Origin: Bondarzewia mesenterica
Taxonomy: Eukaryota; Basidiomycota; Agaricomycetes; Russulales; Bondarzewiaceae
Assembly: GCA_004802705.1 (NCBI GenBank)
Contig: SGPL01000427.1
Coordinates: 6,210 to 26,810 of the forward strand
Length of the DNA stretch: 20,601 bases
Direction: 5' to 3'
In this document: piece by piece, positions 1 to 10,462 of the stretch
Position numbering within the stretch: position 1 is the stretch's first letter
Layout of the letters: each line of letters begins with the position of its first letter
Program-made: the position numbers and the translations under genes
The notes under the pieces: model-generated
Database searches by the model: none
Told to the model about the DNA's origin: nothing
The model's input: only the letters and a program-made list of their open reading frames with translations

Positions 1-580
1 GACGNNNGNATCNNNGAATCNNGNNNNTGNNNNTNANTANNANNNGNATNGACNNCTCTCGGCAACTCTGACGTAGGCGACTTTGTCAAACGTGGGCATN
101 CACGAAACAACATTACTGNCGTGGGCTGCCAGAGGCTGCCAGCCAGCATGCGTCTCTTCGGTTAACGAGCATCTTATCTTTCATATTGTTGATAAGGCGT
201 CAAGCAGGTGCAGCTTTGAATGAGAAAGATGCGTATGGAATTATTTTCTTTTGCCANTCTNATCATCGCAAATGCAAGCGCCATCACCCGTATGCTGCTG
301 CTCGTTGATATTATTAGGTACCCAGCTCCGTGCTTTGCTTTTTTTTCGTGTCCTTGTCNCATCCCATACCGGTGATATCCGTACGCAACGGGAATGGCCT
401 TCTCTGACGTTTCAAGCAACCTGGTGGTTCCGCAACGGAATACAAATAGATGCAGGCCTCGCGATACTTTCCCTNAGATCGCACCTGATCCGAGCTTGGG
501 CNGCGNGTATATAGATTCACGACGCNCTGCATTGCCTTCCCTTCTTCACATCTGTCGTTGCCCCAGTTGACAAGTCNCCG
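1..580. other. Upstream region of the NUP-family gene, N-rich at the window edge
   Basis: No coding region can be supported here. The first 50 or so bases are dominated by ambiguous bases and cannot be interpreted. The rest holds only short overlapping open frames on both strands with no recognisable protein. It most likely contains the promoter and 5' UTR of the nucleoside-permease-family gene that starts at 581. Confidence 0.5.
508..514 (+). promoter_or_regulatory. Possible TATA element of the NUP-family gene
   Basis: The heptamer TATATAG lies about 67 bases upstream of the chosen ATG at 581, a plausible distance for a fungal TATA box with a short leader. The call rests on sequence and position only; two Ns lie just upstream. 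Confidence 0.35.
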
Positions 581-1982
581 ATGCTGGCNGCTGCCGCAAT
601 TGCTTGGCTTCTCNCATCCTTTTCACTCATCACAGCGAAGCCATACAANAACAATAATCGCGATTTCGGAGACAAATGGAGCTCAACGCATGGAACAGAA
701 AAGATCAAGCCNAAAGTGTTCATCATCAACATGGTACGTTTCTATCGANGACTATGATTGAGAGGTCTAACGGCGGCNTGCGATTTGCAGTTCTCATCTG
801 AGGCAGATGTTTGGTATGGTCAGTGACAGCTCAAATTTGNGGACTTCAGAATTCGCGACAAGTTGCGATGTTTACACGACGGCCACAGGTATACCCGAAT
901 TCGACCTACTGGCACGCAACTTGACTATCCATGGCTTCTCTCCCCTCTTTCCGGATGCGCATTGCACCGCAGACGGATCTCTATGTCAGCTTGTCACGGG
1001 CGAAGCAGGTACGTCAATACACAGCTGCTATACGTCTGACGATTGAGTACTGAGACCTGAATGCGTAGAGATNAACGCGGCTACGACCATCACTGCACTC
1101 ACCCTTTCGCCCTACTTCGANCTCAGATCAACGTACTTCCTTATTGCGGGCATTGCCGGTGTGAACNCCAAAATCGCNACAACTGGCTCGGTGACCTTCG
1201 CCCGNTTTGCCGTCCAGGTTGCGCTTCAATACGAGTTTGACGCCCGAGAAAAGCCACCATCTTTCTCGACCGGTTACGTTCCACAAGGGTCGACTTCANC
1301 TGACGAATATCCACAAGAACTTTATGGCACAGAAGTCTTCGAGCTCAATGACGCACTGCGTTCGCTCGCCGTTGGCTTCGCTAAAACTGCGACGTTGAAA
1401 GACTCGGCTGCAGCAATAAAATATCGTGCAAACTACGCCCACGTCTTGGCATATACACACGGCACCATGGGACCATCTGTCGTGAAATGCGACACAGCGA
1501 CATCCGATGTGTACTTCAGCGGTGTGTTGCTCAGCGAGGCCTTCGAGANTACGACGTCGCTGTTCACGAACGGCACTGGAGTGTACTGCACAACGCAGCA
1601 GGAGGACAATGCCACTCTAGAGGCCCTGCTTCGCTCCTCGCTTTATGGTCTGACTGATTTCAGGCGTATCATCCTCATGCGCACAGCATCCGACTTCGAC
1701 AGACCCTTCCCTGGCGAATCGGCGGCCGACAATCTGTTCTATGCGGATCAAGGTGGGGACGAACCTGCCGCGCAGAATATCTATCTCGCGGGCGTGAAGG
1801 TGGTCTCGGGCATCTTGAATGGGTGGGAGAAGAAGTTCAAACAAGGGGTCACGCCGACGAATTATGTTGGAGACATATTTGGATCACTTGGAGGTGAACC
1901 CGATTTCGGGCCTGGTAGCATTTTTGCAGGTGGCAGGGCGGCGGTACAGAAAAGGGTTGCCAAGAGAAGGATATGGAGATGA
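581..1982 (+). CDS. Purine nucleoside permease family (NUP) protein, predicted secreted
   Basis: Four exons: 581-733, 791-818, 889-1008 and 1069-1982. All introns are GT-AG and all phases agree, giving 404 residues, close to Candida NUP (about 400). The start is chosen because it opens a signal-peptide-like segment (MLAAAAIAWLL, then a hydrophobic run to about residue 18). Family blocks follow in order: KVFIINMFSSEADVWYG, LSPLFPDAHC (seen as FSPLFPDAHC), TGEAEINAA, AGIAGVNPKIATTG, the FDAREKP block, VVKCDTATSDVYFSG, MRTASDFDRPFPGE and GDIFGSLGG. The family is linked to purine nucleoside uptake in yeast and has a nucleoside-phosphorylase-like fold. I see one N-terminal hydrophobic segment and no set of membrane spans, so a secreted or cell-surface nucleoside-binding protein fits better than a classical carrier. 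Eleven codons contain an N, seven of them at the third position. The neighbouring GNAT gene is convergent. Confidence 0.93.
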
Positions 1983-2312
1983 GGAGAACTGGACTTTGAT
2001 AATCTCAGTAACTCACGAGTTGTTTATATCTCTTTAATGCCGTAAGTTCTATGTAGTTTACCTCAAGACTGAACTTCATTCCACCCGTAGTCGCTTTTTT
2101 CGATCTCTCTGCTTCATTCTGTTTACGTTTGCATGCTATTAGTGATCCCGAAACGTGTAGCAGGCTCACCGATGAACGGTAGTGGACTGATTTTTCAATA
2201 TATGTGGTATCCAAAATTCATCTATTGTTTGATCTATACAGCGGTCTACTATCTCGATCAGACAATATTGCGATGGCCATCAGAGGAAGACCTAACATAC
2301 CATGCTGCGTAG
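1983..2312. other. Convergent intergenic region (3' ends of NUP and GNAT genes)
   Basis: A 330-base gap lies between two genes whose 3' ends face each other. Nothing coding is supported. It should hold both 3' UTRs and polyadenylation signals; no clear single signal stands out. Confidence 0.6.
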
Positions 2313-3207
2313 CTATGACTCGGACGCTGTGTGAAGAGACAGCGCGTGATCCCATGTATTGTCATCGACAAGACTGCGATAATATACGATTGCATCGACC
2401 CATTCTTCCCCTTGACCATCTGAGCGTCGAAGTCGACCCGCGCGAGGGATTAGTCCCGCACGCGTGAAGCCTAGCGAGTCCCAGATTCTGCATATGCGAT
2501 ATCAACGACATGAACTGAGATTCTCATAGGCCGATGAGCTTACTTCATGCTCCCGATGTTGGTTGTGTATACAAGATTGAAAACGCTGGCCTTGTAGCCA
2601 AGCTTAGGTGCATAATGGAGGTAGGACTTGCCCAGTGTTTTCCCGTAGCCAAATTTACGGTGAGCAGATGGAATGACGAATCCACCGTTACAGATCTACA
2701 AGATACCAGCAACACATGAGAAACAATATGAATCGCAGAGCTATGATGATGGATACGGACATGAGATGAACGACCAGGATAATTTGGCTTCACGTAATAA
2801 AATCCGACAAGACACTCATCCCAACTCCTGCCATTCTGACTTTGAAGAATACCTCCCTCAACTGCCGTGGGACCATCGTCCGTATTCTCGCCCACATCGC
2901 CCGTACGCCCGATGGCAATGAACACGTCCGCAGCCCAGAAATACGCTTCAAAGACTTCGCGGGTGTACTCACCGATGGATGCCTCCTGCGGATACGAGGT
3001 ACCGCTGGCAACTTCACCGCTGAAAATACGGTGAGTGAACTGAAGCAGGCCTGGGATGTCTGCTGCGCTCGCAAGTGTCAGATGGTGGATGGTGATAGAT
3101 GCGAAAGGTGATTTTGGTTTATGCGGCGCAGAAACTAGATTCCAAGACGTGGACGAGAGAAAGCTAGATGAGCGAGATGGAAGCGCGATGTAACCGTACG
3201 CAGCCAT
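2313..3207 (-). CDS. GNAT-family N-acetyltransferase
   Basis: Three exons on the minus strand: 3207-2761, 2695-2544 and 2487-2313. They join in phase through two GT-AG introns of 65 and 56 bases to give 257 residues. The C-terminal half is a GNAT fold. WDECLVGFYYVKPNYPGRSSH (about 128-149) corresponds to strands 3-4, and the acetyl-CoA pyrophosphate loop is R162-K-F-G165-Y-G167, fitting R-x-x-G-x-G. The block LGYKASVFNLVYTTN and then IWDSLGFTRAGLIPRAGRL follow, as in fungal GNATs of the azetidine-2-carboxylate acetyltransferase type. The first 30 or so residues are Ser-rich and not conserved-looking. The enzyme would transfer acetyl from acetyl-CoA to a small amine; the substrate cannot be read from sequence. 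The start is the first ATG of the open frame. The gene is convergent with the NUP-family gene. Confidence 0.9.
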
Positions 3208-4506
3208 TGTTATGTGATCTTGATGGTCGCTTGCGCCTCTGAGACTGAAAAAAGTTCAAAAAACGCGTCGGGCGAGCAGGGAGAGTTCCTGGTACCGTTA
3301 GGTTCCAGGTCTTGTCTCCGGAGTTCGTGACGTTACATCTACTTGAGCTGTTCAGTCACGTCACGTTGTCGGCATTTGCCGTTGTTTCCCGCATCTTCAG
3401 GAGCGATGACGGAGGATGACGGTCGTCACCTGTTACGTTTCGTGGTTGACGTCTACTGGTTATTCTTCAATATCTCTCCGCACAGTTGATAGTACAGACG
3501 GTATCGCAACTGTACCATCCTATACTGAGTCTGTTGATAAAGACGGAGGGTTACAAACCCCGTCCCAAACTTACGCCATCGAACTTTCCGGCAACTGCTC
3601 CAGCCACAGTTGCAACGACGCAAAAGCGACCGATCCGAGGCGTCACTTCAACGACACATTTGCAACGGGACGACGGTCGATCAATCAGTATTCACAGCAG
3701 CTTAAATTCCAGCGCATTCACTCCGTTCGCATGGTCAACGTTCACGATCGAACACACCGTTGTGGGCGCCGACACGCTACATATCGCTTATCCCCGCCTT
3801 ACACTGCACCAGCACACTCATCCATGCCTCGATAGATAACCACGGCCTCGACTGGTTGCAAGAAGACCTGTCTGTCATGGCCGGCATCACCACAGAACAA
3901 TACAAAAATACAAAAAAATTGCAAAAACTCAGCGTCACCGACAACGACTCTTCACGAACCTTCGACGACAACCGATGCGCGCGCATGACGTTCGACGACA
4001 AGGACTGTGGAGCAGTTGCAGCGAGAGAGTATCGTCCGGCCTGGAACTGGAATGCCCCTCGTTTGGGGTCTGCAAAGTATTATAGGAAACATGTAATTCA
4101 GTGACGATGCACACCTTCATCTGAAAGATTCTGTGCTAGCTTGTCACCCGTTCAATTGTCCCATACATGCCGTACAATGATATTATTGATGTTGGCGACT
4201 TACCCGCCCTTCCCGCTCTCGGTCCGGTACCAGGTGGTGCCCGGAGGGCCGTGGTATATCTACTACCGATCGACAGTGCGCACTCTAAGTACCGTATGAC
4301 TCGACTACAAGTCGACAAATTCATCAAGAAATTATAATTATGTAATAATTTACAGCTTATCAAGGGTAGATAAGTCTTAGTTCCATTTATTGAAATTGAA
4401 GCAGTTCCAAGTTGTTCTGACCCGAGATTACTGTTGTGAGTCGTTTTCAGTGAAAATCTTCTCAGAAAGCTGAAGATGTAAGGACCTGTAGTGTCGTCCT
4501 TTAACA
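3208..4506. other. 1.3 kb region without a convincing gene, between divergent GNAT and TGS1 genes
   Basis: This region lies between two genes read away from each other and so must contain both promoters. Two overlapping open frames, 3416-3835 (139 codons) and 3486-3839 (117 codons), compete over the same bases, and neither resembles a known family. A third ORF continues to 4104. Codon content gives no clear winner. An unrecognised small gene or a decayed gene here cannot be excluded. The stretch 4125-4500 shows nothing recognisable. Confidence 0.4.
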
Positions 4507-5657
4507 ATGGGCAAAAAAACGTTCAAATTTCTCCGGACTATCACGCTTTGTTCGTGAAGCTTTTGAACCGCCAGCGCCAGAAACCATTCCGACTGCACCA
4601 CCAGAGCAGGGCGAACCCTCGAGCAGTGCCGAGGAACAAGAACCACAGCCCCTCAAGCCCACCGTACCCATTTCCCTTGAAGACGCAGCGACGCGCATCC
4701 CCCACTATACCGATGCCTCCGAAGTCCCATCACACCTCCAAAAATGTACGCCGCACATCCTCATCCTCATCAACCTCTTCTTACAACTTACAGCTCACAC
4801 CGTGCTCACGGCATGTAGACTTCTCACAGCGCGCGCGCTATTTCTCGCGATACGACGCGGGTTGCCTGTTAGATGAGGAGGGATGGTATAGTGTGACACC
4901 CGAGGCGATTGCAAACCAGATCGCCGAGCGCTGTCGATGCACAACCGTGCTCGATGCGTTCTGCGGTGTCGGCGGCAACGCGATCGCCTTTGCGCGGACG
5001 TGCGAGCGTGGTGCGTCGTTCATTTGTCGTTCTCCTCCCTCCTCCTTTGCTGACCCGAAGATGCTAGTCATCGCGCTTGACACGTCGCCTACGCGTCTCG
5101 CGCTTGCGCGGCATAATGCTAGGATATATGGTGTAGAAGATCGAATCGAGTTCATACTCGCCGATTATCTCGACTTTGCGCGCTCGCTGCTCTCCACTTC
5201 GACCTCCACCACCGCAGTTTCTGCCTCTCTCCCGGCGGCTTCTCAACGCAAGATCGACGTCATTTTCCTAAGCCCACCGTGGGGCGGTCCCTCCTACCTT
5301 TCTATGTTCACGTCCAACTCCGACACACCTGAAGCCGATGCCGACGCGCACCCAGAATACAGCCTCTCCAGCGTCCGCCCTGTACACGGCAGAACGCTAT
5401 TCGACCTCAGTCGGCGAATCACACCCAACGTCGCGTTTTACCTCCCGCGAAACACGAATCTCACTGAAGTTTCTGATTTATTGAACATTTTGGACGACGA
5501 CGACGGTGGTGGTGGGCAGATAGGCGGGAAGCGAAAGAGGGGAGGGGAGGAAGGACGGGAGTCTGTTGAGGTGGAGGAGGAGTGGATGGTCAATAAGCTC
5601 AAAGCGCTGACGTGCTATTTTGGAGGACTGGTAGAGGGGCAGGGGCATTTGTTCTGA
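4507..5657 (+). CDS. TGS1: Trimethylguanosine synthase (snRNA/snoRNA cap hypermethylase)
   Basis: Three exons: 4507-4745, 4819-5010 and 5068-5657. The second intron is 57 bases, so it can be read through without a stop, but removing it restores the continuous family sequence CERVIALDTSP. The class I methyltransferase domain shows motif I VLDAFCGVGGNA (about 123-134), the ALD acidic turn at 146-148, ILADYLDF (173-180) and the catalytic SPPWGGP (212-218), diagnostic of Tgs1. The upstream block GWYSVTPEAIA is also typical. At about 339 residues it resembles the compact yeast enzyme rather than the long animal one. It converts m7G caps of snRNAs and snoRNAs to m2,2,7G using S-adenosylmethionine, in the nucleus or nucleolus. 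The ATG at 4507 (MGKK...) is out of frame with the rest by one base: the run of seven A at 4513-4519 would have to be six. This is probably a sequencing error. The C-terminus carries an acidic, basic and Gly-rich insert (about 285-312). Confidence 0.93.
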
Positions 5658-6215
5658 GTAACTTTGGCGCCGGTGCGTCTGTTTTCTGGAATGCTTTGCG
5701 TGCAACAAACTGACGAACATTCCTGAGATTACTCTCGACTGCCAAAAACATCACCAAAAAGGTTCTCAGTGGAGTGCAAAATACCAAAGTGAACGTCAAA
5801 CCTAGGCACTATGTGACGGTCTGCGACAGCAATGCTGTACATAGGCAACATTTTTTTCGAACAGTTGCAATAAAGCGTGCACAAAAGACAGCCTCGTGCA
5901 ACAAATGCAATTTGCATCACTCATTTCTCATCAGATCAGCACCTTTGACGTGTGACGGACGCGAAAATGAATGATCATGATGCGACTCCAATACGTGCAA
6001 TGGTTTGCTATGCAATGGGGGCAATTCAAGAAGGAACACATTCCATAACTGGGATATACTAGAAAAACTTGCCGAGAGTAAAATGGGAATGATGGGGGGT
6101 TTAAAGCCTCATACCCTTCGCCTTTAATCGTGAATATGACAAAACGCTATGCGCTCATAGCTACCATCTAGTAGCACTCTGTCATCCTTCGGGCCTGCCG
6201 CATGAGACTAGCAAC
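5658..6215. other. Convergent intergenic region between TGS1 and the P450
   Basis: This 558-base region lies between the stop codons of two genes whose 3' ends face each other. Short open frames on both strands have no family resemblance. It probably holds only 3' UTRs. Confidence 0.55.
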
Positions 6216-8348
6216 TCAAAGCTCTGCAGTTTGAGAAGACATGATGAGGGCTTCCGCTTTGGCCGAGCGGGGTTTGATAGAGCACTTGAAAGGCTTCGGG
6301 TGACTGGTACGGTATGTGCCCTCCGTGAGGGATCAGTTCGCAAGAGAAGAGATCGCACCGAGAATACCAACCTGACTGTCCCACTGGTATATTCCACGAC
6401 GGGTTCGATAACCACCCCTTTCTCTGAGACGGCTTTGGTAATGTTGAAGACGGCCAAGACCGTTGCACACTGCAGAAAAAGAGAAGCGTCCGCGAAACGC
6501 ATTCCTAGTATATTTATCAACAACCTCGGTTTTCGTGCATTGGAGATGATATGACTTACCCGGACAGATACTGTAGGGGAGAGATAATGGCGGTTGTGAG
6601 AGTGAGAATGTGAGAGACAACAGACCGCAACTAACCGTCTGCCGAAGCCAAAACAGTACAATCTCGGGTCTTGCTCTGTAGGCCTCCCGTTTGTTTCCAA
6701 GAACCGCTGGGGATTAAAGATTTCCGGATTTTTATACGTTCGAGGGTCATGAAGCATTTTCCTGAACCAGATCAAGTGAGAATTCAGTCTCCGGCTGTGC
6801 CGCAATGATCATGGACAGTCAATCACCGTATGTTCTGAAAAACACTAGACCCCTTTGGTATGAGGTATCCATCTTGAATGTCGTCCTCCATCACCCGATG
6901 CATAACCCCTTCCCAGAGATGGATCAGCTGCATCATCATCTATTCAAGTGAGGAAGGTACAGGTACCTAACGGAACGACAGGACCCCATCTGAGAACTTC
7001 AGAGACGAGAGCTTCAACATATGGAAGGTGATCGTCCAGCGTGGGCAGCCGATCGTTCCCGACAACGGAATCGATCTCTAGTTGACCCCGTTGCAGTACC
7101 TCAGGAAAGAGTGTCATAGCGAGAAAAAAGGTATGCATCGATGACACGATCTAGCAAATCGACGGAAATCGAGAATATGATCAATGAGAGCCCATGACAG
7201 TATGACACAGATACGTACAGTGTCAGCTCCACCTCATAGAGATCGTCAGCTTTGAGCTTCGATTAGCATGCTTCAAGGAATAATATACCTCCGTACATGT
7301 TTCCAGCGGCCACTTTCATGAGTTCTTCCTCCTCCGGAGTGACCTTCTTACCCTGAAGGAGATCTAGAGTAAAAGAGGGTAACGCGGTGCCATCGACCTG
7401 CAAGATGCTAGTCAGATTCTATGAGATGTATGGTCTGATTATGAGGCCAACCATCTGTTGCTTCACGAGATTGAATGGCTGATTGAGCATCGCTATGAAA
7501 TATTTCCTCCATTCCGGAGCCAACCTCTTGAATGAGGCGCCCGGAAACCACGTCGGGACATACTTAATGACGGGAATAATGTCGACTAGCCATGCCCCAG
7601 GCTCTGAGGCCTTGGAGAATCCATCCATCGCCACATCGGCCACATGAACGAGGGGGTCATCGTCCTCTTGAATTTGATATCCATAGAATATGCTCAGAAT
7701 GATAGCCCCAGACGTCCTGTTGGAAAAGTTCGTTGATCGTGAATTCGTTATGTCTTCAAAGATGATACTATCCAGCGCACTTGCGAAGTGTCTCAACCAA
7801 GGCCTCCGGCTTATGCAGCAGTCGTCGCAGAGATCGATACGACTCCACCTGGATATGACCGTGGAATGCGACAAGATTGGTGCGAGTACCGGTCACGCGA
7901 TTCACCAAGGAGCGTAACTTGCGCAGACGGTCACCGTACGGGGCCAACACAATGCTATTATTCCAGCCGGCGAGCTCGCCAGCCATAACGTGCATAGGTC
8001 GGTCAGAATAGATGTTGCTTTTCTTGTTAAGCATCTTGACGGCAGTCTCCCCATCGTTGATGACGATCACATGCCGCCCAAATGTACTGACATGAATGAG
8101 ACCTCCTAAAAAGCCGTTAGGAAAACAGAAAACGTCCAGATGGCAAACGTACCCCATTTTTTTCCCCACTCTGCGAATGTCTTCCATTGATTTTCCTTGG
8201 GTAGACCCATGACGTTGCCTACAAGAGGCAACCCTTTCGGGCCAGGAGGCAGAGGAGGCAGAGCCAGTCGCCGTCGTACTAAAATACGACGCACGAACCA
8301 CAGCCCAAAGGCAAAAAAGACAATATCCAGAATTGTGATACCAGTCAT
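6216..8348 (-). CDS. Cytochrome P450 monooxygenase, membrane-anchored
   Basis: Eleven exons on the minus strand: 8348-8153, 8105-7781, 7716-7452, 7397-7289, 7232-7219, 7150-6967, 6908-6827, 6761-6636, 6570-6560, 6504-6372 and 6303-6216. Ten GT-AG introns of 47-68 bases join in phase to give 510 residues, a normal microsomal P450 length. Visible landmarks are an N-terminal anchor (about 2-20), a Pro-rich hinge [15 protein letters not shown], the I-helix G-G-A-D-T (299-303), the K-helix E354-V-L-R357, the meander block NPQRF, and the heme loop F429-G-F-G-R-R-I-C436-P-G with Cys436 as iron ligand. It resembles the large basidiomycete group often annotated as O-methylsterigmatocystin oxidoreductase-like; the true substrate is unknown. 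The second Thr of the usual AGxDTT is Ile304. Exons 5 (14 bases) and 9 (11 bases) are micro-exons coding catalytic motifs. No inactivating change is seen. Confidence 0.95.
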
Positions 8349-9355
8349 TGTTCAGCAGAGTGCGAACGGGGCAGAGGGGCTTGAGTTGCATCTACAGCTG
8401 CCATGGATATTAATACGTTTCACGGCCATACTAGATCGTATGCACAACCGGATTGCGATCTCGAGAACGCGAGCAACTGCCAATCAAGCTATATAAATAC
8501 TTAATCAATCAGCACATGTCGTCGTCTAGGGCAAACTCGTGTTGTGTGCCATGGCGGATGAAAAGAACGGCAAACAGAGTCGAACCTGAAGACAAGTCTG
8601 ATAACGTGCATAGCAGCTGAACTCGGCACCTTGAATCCCATTCGAACTTGTTGTAAGCGGAGACCATGTTCCGCTACGAGCTATTGGGGGATCGACAACC
8701 GCCATAATTGTTCATTACGGTAGTTCCGCTGGCAATCAAGCTTTCATAGCATTCATGAAGGATGACATACTTAGGACAAGTCAGTGTTATCATGGGGCTG
8801 GAAATTAAGGCGGTTTCATCGGGCATCCCCTCTCCTTTAGTTATCATCGTCCCTGCCAGGGAACGCTTCAGCGATCGGACAAGATGCGGCCCAGGAGGAA
8901 TATCACGTATTAATTAGTGGTGACTTTCCAGTGAGATGTGGAGGACCGACGATGGGACGAACGACAGGCTTCGATAACAAATAACTCCAACGAAACCTTC
9001 TACAGATAGTATTGCGACAAGGAGCACGAATAAACCTTGCTAAGTACTTAGTCCTGACCTCAAAGAAAGGCAACTAACGCACCAAGGTCACTTAAGCTCA
9101 TCCACCTGCTCCGTCTCCGCCGATACTAGTTGATGTGTTAGAACGGCCATTGTGATAGCGCCGGCCTTCTTCACATTAGACTGAAGCGACATGAACCTGC
9201 GTGCTCTTCTTCTTTGCCGTGTCTTCCTCGAACTCCCCGGGGGCCGGCGCTGACGTTACGGAATATCCCATCGAGTGGAATGCTGCGCGCCGCCGTTACC
9301 ACATTCCAATCATCAATGTGGGTCTGCCTTTGACTCCCCGGCAGTATTTACATCG
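8349..9355. other. P450 upstream region, no gene recognised
   Basis: About 1 kb without an open frame that looks coding. It contains the P450 promoter. An AT-rich element, TATATAAATA on the plus strand at 8490-8499, lies about 142 bases upstream of the P450 ATG, with an inverted CCAAT box (CCAAT on the plus strand at 8480-8484) next to it. Either could be a promoter element, but this is position-based inference. Confidence 0.4.
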
Positions 9356-9831
9356 TCATGTAATGTTATGAAAGTGGTAATATCGGAATGGTCCATGCTT
9401 CGCCAATTTCAGAACCCAAGTATCAGAAATGTGATGATGGTACCAAAAAAACTGACAGCGTGCTTCGACGAGATACGGATGGTGCTTCAAACGCTGGTCA
9501 ATGCCAACTCACCTCTTCAATTCGAATCGTCCTTGGGTCGTTGAGCCCTCTCCCCCGTCAAATCCTTGCTCAATTTGTGGAGCTGGATGGTGACAGCGTT
9601 GTCGCCACCCTTGAACGGGGAGCTGCGGTGCTCAAACATCATGAAACGAAGCGCAACATCAGGGCCAAGCGCGTTGAACACCCGACATCACTGGGAGAGG
9701 ACCGGCAGACCGCGCGGCGATGCAATTGAGAATTGCATTGGACGTGTGCTGACCGGTGGCTTGAACGATTTCTTGAGATGTGCCTGTTTTACATCGTCCT
9801 CATCGAATGTGTCACGTGGACATTCCTCTTG
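9356..9831 (-). pseudogene. Decayed, unrecognised minus-strand reading frame
   Basis: On the minus strand, a frame open from 9831 (after a CAG that could be a splice acceptor) runs 47 codons to a single TGA (9690-9688). It continues in the same frame for 56 more codons to 9517. A shifted frame is then open for about 50 codons to a TGA at 9358-9356. The inferred residues have a natural protein-like composition, for example FDEDDVKQAHLKKSFKPP, VFNALGPDVALRFMMFEH and VLKLAKHGPFRYYHF. I do not recognise the family. The plus strand also has open frames of 113 and 131 codons here, so the coding direction is not certain. The left boundary of the duplicated block lies at its upstream edge (9837), which suggests it was cut by the rearrangement. 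Confidence 0.3.
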
Positions 9832-9960
9832 CTGCCTTCATGCAGTCTTTTGTCAAGCACACCCATCTGGACTCCCACAAATCACTTCAATCTATCACTG
9901 GTGCTTGACAGGCTCATCATCTTATGCAACCTCGAACCCAGCGAGCACTGAGTGTACGTG

Positions 9961-10462
9961 ATGAGAAAGATCTCGCAAGGACAACAGAACAAAATCGACA
10001 GCAAAGTGCTGATCTATGTGCCATTCCTCTATCTAGGCCCGCTCAATGCGACTGGGCCCAGCAAGCTCGTCGCGAACGGTATCACTCACATTCTGAGCAT
10101 TCGGTGCGTCACCAAACCAATGACCACCGTCGCGTCTGTAAATTGCACCGGCTCTCGCTTTTGGATAGCCTCATGTCCTCCATCGCTTGCGTTACCGTCA
10201 GAGGGAGAGAAGCCATCGACTCAGCAGCATCTTAGGGTGGTAAGGTGCTGGCGGCCATTTCAAGGTCGCCAACGGTACTGGTCGTGTATTCGGTTGCGAG
10301 GCGTGGGATGGGTTTGAAAGAGGCTTTGGGAAGGGTGGTCAGGGCACGGCCGGCGGATTCTTGAATAGAGGGTTCTTGGAGCAGTTGAGGAATGTGGAAA
10401 GGGGAAAGGGCAGTGAAGGGCGATCAGGATGGGTTCAAAGAGATAGAGGTGTTGCCCGTTAG
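9961..10462 (+). pseudogene. Dual-specificity phosphatase-like relic, copy A
   Basis: The first 49 or so codons (ATG at 9961) are intact and typical of the N-terminal half of a fungal dual-specificity phosphatase: KISQGQQNKIDSK, then LIYVPFLYLGPL and NGITHILSI. After that the frame is broken. An extra base near 10101 shifts the following SIG block. One base is missing from the expected NYHRL. A TAG lies at 10233-10235, and one base is missing in the RPAVSPN block near 10355-10365. The P-loop region reads G-G-K-V-L-A-A-I-S-R-S-P-T, which lacks four codons where V-H-C-S is expected. The catalytic Cys is therefore gone while the Arg side (SRSPT) remains. Downstream EALGRVVRARPA and NRGFLEQLRNVE are still recognisable in separate frames. 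An intact member would remove phosphate from Tyr and Ser/Thr residues. This copy should have no activity. Confidence 0.8.

Noticed and set aside
3416..3839. Two overlapping plus-strand frames of 139 and 117 codons upstream of TGS1
   Set aside because: They overlap in different frames, neither has recognisable family features, and no splice model improved either. A stretch reading TVVGADTLHIA recalls LysM domains but lacks the rest of the motif, so I did not call it.
5011..5067. Reading TGS1 without its second intron
   Set aside because: The 57-base segment is open but adds 19 unrelated residues inside the methyltransferase core. Its GT-AG removal restores CERVIALD.
7717..7780. Alternative P450 splice using a GTATCA donor after LRKCAG
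   Set aside because: It creates an in-frame TAG at the junction. The GTGCGC donor at 7780 keeps phase and gives [11 protein letters not shown], as in related P450s.
8197..8496. 99-codon plus-strand frame
   Set aside because: It is antisense to the first exon of the well-supported P450 gene.
10225..10236. TAG before GGK in the phosphatase relics read as a splice acceptor
   Set aside because: This is possible in principle, but removing an intron there would also remove the recognisable DSPTSSIA and EAIDAAAS block in the other frame. A stop shared by both copies is simpler.
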